In this document: positions 42,415 to 48,159 of the stretch, one piece after another
Position numbering within the stretch: the first letter of the stretch is position 1
How the letters are laid out: each line of letters opens with the position of its first letter
Source: Microbacterium sp. SCN 70-27
Lineage (GTDB): Bacteria > Actinomycetota > Actinomycetes > Actinomycetales > Microbacteriaceae
Length of the DNA: 48,159 nucleotides
Assembly (NCBI GenBank): GCA_001724425.1
Contig: MEEK01000019.1
Location: 1-48,159 of the forward strand
Reading direction: 5' to 3'
Position numbers and translations under genes: made by a program
Notes under the pieces: model-generated
Seen by the model: the letters and a program-made list of their open reading frames with translations, nothing else
Database searches by the model: none
What the model was told of the DNA's origin: nothing

Positions 42415-43680
42415 ATGGCGAAGCCGCATAAGCTCGCGTGGAACGGGCTGGATGCCGAGACGGCGCTCTCCATCGAGAACGTCGCGAACATGGCGCAGCG
42501 CGCAGCGCACGAGAGCACCGGTGATCTGCTGCGCGGCAAGCAGCGAATCGTGTCGGTGCGGTCGGGCGACCGAGAGATCGAGTTTCGGATCAATGACTAC
42601 CTGATCTCGTTCAACAAGCTCATGGTGTTCCTGGTGACGCTCGACGCTCGCGGTGGTCGCACTTACGTCTCGACGAGCATCGAGTGGTACATGACCAGCC
42701 AGACCACGGTGAACTTCATCCCCGTGAGTACCAAGAAGATGGTCGCGCACCATACGTATATGGAGTTCGCCGGCAACCTCGCCCAGCAGATCCGCGCGGC
42801 CGACCCTACGGCTCGCATCACGATCCGCGAGGGTGTTCAAGGTGCGCAAGCCTCCCGGCCCCCGGCGCCGATACCCAGCGCGCCCGCCGTGACGGCGCCC
42901 CCGCCGCCACCGGCCCCGAGCGCGGTCGGGGCCGCCGTGCCTCCGCCGCCCGCGCCCGGTGGCACCCGATCCGCTGTTCCACCGCCCCCGCCGCCCGTCG
43001 CGCCCACACCCACCGCGGTGCCAGCCCCGCCTCCGCTCCCTGAGCCAGTGCTGCCGTCGGCAGTCCCCGGCATCCCCCCTGCTCCTCCTCCTGTAGCCGT
43101 CCCCGCGGCTCAACAGGTACCGGCACACCCTGGAGCCGTCCCCGCGGCTCCGCCGGTCCCGCCGACCCCCGCCCCCTCGGGCCTCGTGTCGGGCATACCG
43201 GGGCGGGCGACGATGCCCGCCCCGGTGGCGCCGCCCCTACCGCCCCCACCGCCCCTTCCGGTCGGGATCGCCCCTCAGGCGGCCCAGCTTTTCGCCGAGG
43301 ACGACGACCTCGGCGCGACACGTGCGTCGCTTTCGCGCTCCGGTGCCCGTCCATGGAGAGTCGTGCTCCCCGACGGACAGGCGCTCGAGGTGTCGACGCC
43401 GCTCGTGTTCGGTCGGGGGCCCGTCGCCCCGGCATCCGTTCCGACGGCACTCGCTGTACCGGTCGTCGACCCGCGGAAGTCACTGTCGAAGACGCACGCG
43501 GTGCTTGAAGTGCGGGATGCCTTGCTCTGGGTGACCGATCTTCACTCGACGAACGGGACGACCGTGACGAATACCGTCGGCGAGGCGACCGCCTGCCCGC
43601 CCGGCATCGCCATGCCGGTGGGGGAGGGCTGGACGGTGTCCTTCGGCGAGGTGTCGCTGGTGGCGGGATTGGCGGGATGA
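42415..43680 (+). CDS. Proline-rich FHA-domain protein of the type VII locus
   Basis: A 421-residue cytosolic protein in three parts. Residues ~1-142 form a compact domain of unknown fold (including LLRGKQRIVSVRSGDREIEF and SIEWYMTSQTTVNFIP). Residues ~145-300 are a proline/alanine-rich linker. The C-terminal ~105 residues are an FHA domain (VFGRGPVA, SLSKTHAVLEV, DLHSTNGTTV) with the Arg, Ser, His and Asn-Gly needed for phosphothreonine binding. AAGGAGACC precedes the ATG. The linker DNA contains a 17-base direct repeat (43095-43111 and 43134-43150). Overlap with the next gene (ATGA) implies coupling to a membrane protein it may dock on. Confidence 0.88.
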   Translation: MAKPHKLAWNGLDAETALSIENVANMAQRAAHESTGDLLRGKQRIVSVRSGDREIEFRINDYLISFNKLMVFLVTLDARGGRTYVSTSIEWYMTSQTTVNFIPVSTKKMVAHHTYMEFAGNLAQQIRAADPTARITIREGVQGAQASRPPAPIPSAPAVTAPPPPPAPSAVGAAVPPPPAPGGTRSAVPPPPPPVAPTPTAVPAPPPLPEPVLPSAVPGIPPAPPPVAVPAAQQVPAHPGAVPAAPPVPPTPAPSGLVSGIPGRATMPAPVAPPLPPPPPLPVGIAPQAAQLFAEDDDLGATRASLSRSGARPWRVVLPDGQALEVSTPLVFGRGPVAPASVPTALAVPVVDPRKSLSKTHAVLEVRDALLWVTDLHSTNGTTVTNTVGEATACPPGIAMPVGEGWTVSFGEVSLVAGLAG

Positions 43681-44081
43681 CGGTGATGGAAGTCGTGGGA
43701 CTACCTTCTCGAATGGCGTTCGCCATCTATCCCGCCTCGTGGAACCTGGTGATCGCCGTCATCGCCGCGGTCGTGGTGATCGTGCTGTGGTTCCTCGCTC
43801 GCGCAAAGAACGCCGACGCCGCGCGCAAGCGCCGTGCCGCCGAGCAGGCCGGCCACGACGTGGGAGCGTTCCAGGGCGAAGGCTTCGAAGGCCACAGCAC
43901 GGCCAACATGATGACATCACAACGCGACGCTGCCTGGAACGAACTCTTCGATCCCTCGACGGCCGCAGAGCGTCTTGCGCAGATTGCCGCCGCTCATCCG
44001 GAGTTCGCGGCCCAGATCGCCGAGCATCCCAACGCATATGCGGAGCTGCGGGCGTGGGCTGCGTCCCAGCGTGACAGCTGA
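43677..44081 (+). CDS. Membrane protein with a leucine-rich-repeat-variant (LRV) motif domain
   Basis: A 134-residue protein. One membrane helix (LVIAVIAAVVVIVLWFLARA, residues ~24-43) and a basic stretch lead to a cytosolic helical domain: FDPSTAAERLAQIAAAHPEF followed by IAEHPNAYAELRAWA. This matches the LRV-type pattern found in many Microbacteriaceae proteins. The same domain opens the convergent protein ending at 44146. The function is unknown. It is the last plus-strand gene of the secretion locus, started by ATGA overlap. The LRV domain could bind a partner of the secretion machinery. Confidence 0.85.
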   Translation: MTVMEVVGLPSRMAFAIYPASWNLVIAVIAAVVVIVLWFLARAKNADAARKRRAAEQAGHDVGAFQGEGFEGHSTANMMTSQRDAAWNELFDPSTAAERLAQIAAAHPEFAAQIAEHPNAYAELRAWAASQRDS

Positions 44082-44145
44082 CGAAGGCGCAGATCTCGCT
44101 CCCCGACGCAGACTTCGCTTCACTTTCCCCGGTCGAGCGGATCGG

Positions 44146-45732
44146 CTACAGGGTCGAGTAAAGACCCAAGTCGGCGAGGGGCACGGGGCCGTCGGGGTGG
44201 AAGACGAGACGGTAGCTTGTCGCTGTCGACACGTCCGTCGCCAACAGCGTCCAGGTGCGGTTCCCCTCGGCAGGGACCCAGACGAGCGGAGCCGAACCTG
44301 CCGTCACGACCGGATCGCGAGCGCCTGAGACGGAGTCGACGACGTCGATTCCCGAGGTGTTCCTGATCCACACGCGATTGTCGTATGCCCCCAGAACCCC
44401 GATCCCGCCGACCGTCCGCGCTTCGTCGGCCGAGATCGTGTAGACCATCGAGCCGTCGGGATCCTGCACGAGGAAGCCGGGTCCGCTCTTGGGGTAGCCT
44501 CCGCTGCTGTCTGACCAGGTCAGCGAGAGTCGACCGGTGAGCTGATCGACGGCCCAGGAGGTGTATCCGGCAGGCAGGGTGAACGGTGCGCCCGTGGCCG
44601 TCATGCGGAACTGGCTTGGAGGGGTGTTCGAGCCCATGCCGGACGACACGTTGACATGGAAGAACGGCGCAGCGGGAAAGGTCTCGATGTCGTTGTGTCT
44701 GCCTTCGGTCTGCCATGACACGGTTCCCAGCGCGGGGTTCACTGCGTACAGCGTGCCCTCGCGGACGAACAGGGCGAGCTGTTGCGCGGGGGCGATGCGG
44801 ATATCGAAGTCGAGGTCGTCCTCCATGACGGTCGTCCACAGTCGTGCTCCCGTCGACGCTGCGATCCCTGCGAGCACCCACTCCTTCTGCGAAGACCGCG
44901 CACAGACGACGAGCGTTCCGCGGAACAGTGCCGCAGTATCCACGGCGCTATCTCGATACCATCCTTCGAAGCCGGCGGGGATTCCGGTCAAGCCCTCGGC
45001 CTCCACCGTCGACCGCAGCTCCCCGGTGGCGTCGAAGGTCCGCAGTTCCAGCCTGTCGGGTGTGCCGTTGAGTCCTGACGCCTCCGTCGAGATGTAGACG
45101 ATGGCGACAGCGACCGGGGTGGCGTCGGGGTCCGACTCGACAGCCCACATGACGTCCCGGAGCTTCTCATTGGAGCGCACGCCGACAGATATGGGTACGC
45201 CGGTGGAGGCCTGCGTAGAGTAGAGCACGACATTCTCATGCGCGTACTCCTTGGTCGGCTCGATCACGATGGCCGCGCCGGTGCGGAGAGGTGCCATCTT
45301 GAGGCGTGTTGCCGTAGCGGTGCGTGTCGGGGTGGGCGTGGGCGTCGGCCTCGGGGTCGTCGTGCGGGAGGTCGGCGACGGGGGAGCAGGACGCGAGGAC
45401 TGCTCGGCCGCGGGATCGGCGCCCCCACCGGATCCGCTGGCGGCGGCGATGAGCGCCCAGCCTGCGCCCGTGACGGCCAGCGCTCCCGTGATCGCAGCCG
45501 CGGTGATCACTCCACGGCGGGAGACCGTCCTCCGGCGCGCAGCGCGTTCCGCTGTCTCCGACTGCTGTGGGGTCGAGCTTGCCTGTGCCCATTCACGCAA
45601 CGCGGGGTAGCAGTTGGGGTGCGTGGCGATCTGCTCGGCGAACTCCGGATACCGGGCGGCGATATGCGCGAGTGTGGCGGCATTCGTGTTCGGATCGTGC
45701 AACGCAGCCCAGTCGGCCTCACGGTTGTCCAT
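44146..45732 (-). CDS. LRV-domain membrane protein with extracytoplasmic beta-propeller-like domain
   Basis: A 528-residue protein. Residues ~1-50 are an LRV-type domain (WAALHDPNTNAATLAHIAAR, then HPNCYPALREWA) like that at 43677. A basic stretch and one membrane helix follow (GVITAAAITGALAVTGAGWA, residues ~72-91). A Ser/Pro/Thr-rich spacer then leads to ~400 residues of repeating strands (GTLYAVNPALGTVSWQTEG, SGIDVVDSVSGARDPVV) resembling a PQQ-type propeller. The ATG at 45732 was chosen because the LRV domain begins at once; the long upstream frame lies in cydB antisense. It faces the secretion locus convergently and may be a late partner, by shared domain only. Confidence 0.85.
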   Translation of the reverse strand: MDNREADWAALHDPNTNAATLAHIAARYPEFAEQIATHPNCYPALREWAQASSTPQQSETAERAARRRTVSRRGVITAAAITGALAVTGAGWALIAAASGSGGGADPAAEQSSRPAPPSPTSRTTTPRPTPTPTPTRTATATRLKMAPLRTGAAIVIEPTKEYAHENVVLYSTQASTGVPISVGVRSNEKLRDVMWAVESDPDATPVAVAIVYISTEASGLNGTPDRLELRTFDATGELRSTVEAEGLTGIPAGFEGWYRDSAVDTAALFRGTLVVCARSSQKEWVLAGIAASTGARLWTTVMEDDLDFDIRIAPAQQLALFVREGTLYAVNPALGTVSWQTEGRHNDIETFPAAPFFHVNVSSGMGSNTPPSQFRMTATGAPFTLPAGYTSWAVDQLTGRLSLTWSDSSGGYPKSGPGFLVQDPDGSMVYTISADEARTVGGIGVLGAYDNRVWIRNTSGIDVVDSVSGARDPVVTAGSAPLVWVPAEGNRTWTLLATDVSTATSYRLVFHPDGPVPLADLGLYSTL

Positions 45733-45790
45733 GTCCTCGGAGCGTAGGCTCGCGCGGTGGGCCGCGCGATGGGGATTGTTACCCATGCCG

Positions 45791-45829
45791 AGATCGGCGA
45801 CCCCCTCACCAGGAGGGAGCCGCCGATCT
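45791..45829 (-). terminator. Hairpin after cydB
   Basis: AGATCGGC (45791-45798) pairs with GCCGATCT (45822-45829), and CCCTC/GAGGG can pair inside. It lies 17 bases downstream of the cydB stop on the minus strand. It would end the cydAB transcript before the unrelated gene at 45732, which supports cydAB being a separate unit from cydDC. No T-tail. Confidence 0.6.
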
Positions 45830-45845
45830 GGAGCGGTGCCGCGGC

Positions 45846-46877
45846 TCAGTGCGCGGTGGCTTCGGCCTTCTCGATCATCGAGCGGGTGACGCGCTTGCGG
45901 AAGATCCAGTAGGTCCAGCCCTGGTACGCGAGCACGAGCGGCAGGAAGATCAGCGCCGCCCAGCTCATGATCTGCAGCGTCATCTCCGTGCTCGACGCGT
46001 TCGAGATCGTGAGGCTGTTGGCCGGGTCGTTGGATGCCGGCATGACGTACGGGAACAGCGCCAGCCACAGCGTCAGCACCGCGAACACGATGGAGACGGC
46101 TCCCGCGGCGAACGCCCGCCCGTCGCGGTCGACCCAGTTGAAGGCGACGGATGCCAGCAGCGCGACCGCCGCGATGGCGCCTGCCGCCACCACAGCCCAC
46201 AGGAGCGGCGCCTCGCGGCCCGCGGCGATGATGATCGTCCACACGACGGTGCCGGCGGCGAAGACGACCGCCGGGATGGCGAGCTTCTTGCCGAGCGCCT
46301 GCGCGTCGTGGTGCACCTGTCCGTCGGTCTTCAGGCCGATGAAGTATGTGCCGTGCAGCCAGAACAGGAGCATCGTGGTCAGGCCGACCCACAGCCCGTA
46401 CGGGTTCAGCAGGGTGAACAGCGACCCGGTGAAGTTCTTGTCCTCATCGATCGGGACGCCCTGCACGATGTTGCCGACGGCGACGCCCCAGAGGATCGCG
46501 GGGACGAACGAGCCGATCGTGATCATCGCATCGAAGCGGCGCTTCCACCGGATGTCCTCACGCTGGTGGCGGTACTCGAACGAGACGCCGCGCAGGATCA
46601 GGGCGAGGAGGATCAGCAGCAGCGGCAGATAGAACCCGCTGAACAGCGTGGCGTACCACTCGGGGAACGCGGCGAACAGGCACGCGCCGGCGACGATGAC
46701 CCAGGTCTCGTTGAGGTCCCAGACGGGGCCGATGGTGTTGATCACCTGGCGGCGGGACACCTCGTCCTTGCCGAGGAAGGGGAGCGACATCCCCACGCCG
46801 AAGTCGAACCCGTCGAGGACGAAGTAGCCGACGAAGAGGACTCCGACGATGAAGAACCAGAGGTAGGCGAGATCCAT
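45846..46877 (-). CDS. cydB: Cytochrome bd ubiquinol/menaquinol oxidase subunit II
   Basis: A 343-residue, eight- to nine-helix subunit of cytochrome bd oxidase. The conserved N-terminus LDGFDFGVGMSLPFLG and the following INTIGPVWDLNETWVIVAG are diagnostic, as is RGVSFEYRHQ. It partners CydA in a quinol oxidase that reduces O2 to water at low oxygen. The ribosome-binding site TAAGGAGCG overlaps the cydA stop, so the two are translationally linked with a 9-base gap. cydD would normally follow, but here an unrelated gene does, after a hairpin. Confidence 0.97.
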   Translation of the reverse strand: MDLAYLWFFIVGVLFVGYFVLDGFDFGVGMSLPFLGKDEVSRRQVINTIGPVWDLNETWVIVAGACLFAAFPEWYATLFSGFYLPLLLILLALILRGVSFEYRHQREDIRWKRRFDAMITIGSFVPAILWGVAVGNIVQGVPIDEDKNFTGSLFTLLNPYGLWVGLTTMLLFWLHGTYFIGLKTDGQVHHDAQALGKKLAIPAVVFAAGTVVWTIIIAAGREAPLLWAVVAAGAIAAVALLASVAFNWVDRDGRAFAAGAVSIVFAVLTLWLALFPYVMPASNDPANSLTISNASSTEMTLQIMSWAALIFLPLVLAYQGWTYWIFRKRVTRSMIEKAEATAH

Positions 46878-46886
46878 GATCGCTCC

Positions 46887-48159
46887 TTAGTAGACCGTGG
46901 ACGGGGTGTTCTCGACCGAGACCTCGGACGGATCCGGGTCGTCCGGGCCCGGCAGCGGCTGCGGCCCCTCCTTGACGGTCTTGAAGATGAGACCGAACTC
47001 CACGATCGCGAGAGCCAGGTAGATCAGCGTGAACGCGACGAGCGAGATCAGCACGGTCCAGCCGGGGACGTTCGGCGAGACGCCGTCCTGCGTGAGCATC
47101 TGTCCGAAGACGATCCAGGGCTGACGGCCCATCTCCGTGAAGATCCAGCCGACGAGGATGCCGAACAGCGCGAGCGGAGCCTGCCAGATGGCGATCTTCC
47201 ACATCCACCGGGCGACCGGGCGCTTGGCGTTCTTCCGCGTGACCCACAGGCCCGCGATCGCGACGAGGACGGCGATGCCGCCGAAGCCCATCATCCAGCG
47301 GAACGACCAGTAGGTCACCCAGAGAATCGGGGCGAAGTTGCCGTTCACCTGGTCGGCGAACTGGGGGAACTTCGTCGTGGCGTACAGGTTGTTGAGGTCG
47401 TTGATGCCCTCGACGCAGCCGTTGAAGTCGTGCGTCGACAGGAACGCGAGCGCGTACGGGACGCGCAGCGACCAGACCTCGCCCGTGCCGTCAGGGGTGC
47501 CGATCGAGAAGATCGAGAACGAGGCATCCGCTCCACAGGCGGAGTTGAACAGCGCCTCGGCGGCGGCCATCTTCATCGGCTGGGTGTTCACCATGACGAG
47601 GCCGAGCTGGTCGCCCGACAGCACGACGCCGGCGAACGCGATGATCGTGCCCCAGAGGCCGAACTTCAGCGCGGGGCGCATCAGCTCGAGGTTCTGACCG
47701 CGGACGAGGTGCCAGGCGCAGACGGCCGTGATGACCCCGGCGGCGAACATGATCGCGGAGAAGATGGTGTGCGGGAACTGCGTCAGGACCACGGGGTTCG
47801 TGAGGACGGCGCCGAAGTCGGCCATCTCGGCACGGTGTCCGGATTCGGACATCTGGAAGCCCTGCGGGTTTTGCATGAACGCGTTGGCCGCGAGGATGAA
47901 GTACGCCGACAGCCAGGTGCCGATCACCGTCATCCAGATCGTGGCGAGGTGGATGCCGCGGGGCAGCTTGTTCCACCCGAAGATCCACAGGCCGATGAAG
48001 GTCGCCTCGAAGAAGAAGGCCATGAGGCCTTCGAAGGCGAGCGGGGCCCCGAACACGTCACCGACGAAGCGGCTGTAGCTCGACCAGTTCATGCCGAACT
48101 GGAACTCCTGCACGATGCCGGTGACGATGCCCATCGCGAAGTTGATCAGGAAGATCTTC
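46887..48159 (-). CDS. cydA: Cytochrome bd oxidase subunit I (5' end outside window)
   Basis: The C-terminal ~424 residues of the haem-bearing subunit; the frame remains open to the window edge, so the start and first helices (with the first haem ligand) are missing. Recognisable parts are GIVTGIVQEFQFGMNWSSYS, FFFEATFIGLWIFGWNKLP, the GRQPWIVFGQM motif characteristic of CydA, and a short quinol-binding loop. The enzyme oxidises quinol and reduces O2 using haems b558, b595 and d without pumping protons. It is the first visible gene of cydAB. Its promoter lies beyond the window. Confidence 0.97.
   Translation of the reverse strand, partial: KIFLINFAMGIVTGIVQEFQFGMNWSSYSRFVGDVFGAPLAFEGLMAFFFEATFIGLWIFGWNKLPRGIHLATIWMTVIGTWLSAYFILAANAFMQNPQGFQMSESGHRAEMADFGAVLTNPVVLTQFPHTIFSAIMFAAGVITAVCAWHLVRGQNLELMRPALKFGLWGTIIAFAGVVLSGDQLGLVMVNTQPMKMAAAEALFNSACGADASFSIFSIGTPDGTGEVWSLRVPYALAFLSTHDFNGCVEGINDLNNLYATTKFPQFADQVNGNFAPILWVTYWSFRWMMGFGGIAVLVAIAGLWVTRKNAKRPVARWMWKIAIWQAPLALFGILVGWIFTEMGRQPWIVFGQMLTQDGVSPNVPGWTVLISLVAFTLIYLALAIVEFGLIFKTVKEGPQPLPGPDDPDPSEVSVENTPSTVY

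Noticed and set aside
43095..43150. 17-base direct repeat as a possible recombination site
   Set aside because: It lies inside the proline-rich linker coding sequence and is explained by repeated Val-Pro-Ala-Ala codons.
18031..45845. Integrase, transposase or tRNA-linked attachment site for the secretion island
   Set aside because: No recombinase gene, tRNA or convincing direct repeats were seen at either boundary, so a specific mobile-element type cannot be claimed.

Overview
The window is one contiguous stretch of a high-GC actinobacterial chromosome, most likely Microbacterium or another member of the Microbacteriaceae. The evidence is the strong G/C third-position bias, GTG starts with 4-base GTGA/ATGA overlaps, recurrent GGATGCC codon context, a DUF305/DUF3105 pair, a CtpE-like ATPase, cydABDC genes, and TANNNT promoters set 6-7 bases before ATG. 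No tRNA, rRNA, transposase, integrase or CRISPR array was seen.

Layout. (1) 1-5280: the end of rplL, then a LacI-type regulator divergent from a sugar ABC importer (lipoprotein plus two permeases, no ATPase). Two matching LacI-type operators lie in the divergent spacer. (2) 5345-14630: housekeeping genes: a P-type ATPase, DUF305 and DUF3105 proteins, a Bcr/CflA efflux pump, a PAP2 phosphatase, an SDR-DUF2867 protein and two GNAT acetyltransferases. Four of these appear to be transcribed without a leader. (3) 14627-18030 and 45846-48159: cydC and cydD, then cydB and cydA (cut by the window end). All four are on the minus strand and in the order of a normal cydABDC operon, but the two halves are about 27.8 kb apart. 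(4) 18108-45732: the segment between those halves, which is the most interesting part. It is an almost entirely plus-strand type VII secretion (ESX/WXG100) locus with its own regulator and a complete Ser/Thr phosphorylation circuit.

How the secretion locus may work (partly inference). A membrane-anchored XRE-DUF2690 regulator is divergent from a chain of tightly coupled genes: a 2041-residue Ig-like/FN3 surface protein, a MoxR ATPase, a DUF58 protein, a transglutaminase-like membrane protein lacking its cysteine, a PP2C phosphatase, an FHA protein, a transmembrane Ser/Thr kinase, a small FHA protein with a helical putative DNA-binding tail, and an EccC/EssC-type motor. The motor is unusual: a ubiquitin-like segment and an FHA domain are fused ahead of two membrane segments and three ATPase modules. 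Next come a WXG100 protein and two larger proteins that share a nearly identical 88-residue WXG-like N-terminus (79/88 residues) but have unrelated C-termini. One C-terminus is a predicted class-3-type lipase with a visible Ser-Asp-His triad; the other is an unknown glycine-rich domain. A possible EspG-like chaperone lies between them. The block ends with a proline-rich FHA protein and two membrane proteins carrying leucine-rich-repeat-variant motifs. EccB, EccD, EccE and mycosin are not in the window. The working hypothesis is a kinase/phosphatase/FHA-gated type VII system with modular effectors and a giant surface fibre, lying inside the cytochrome bd operon.
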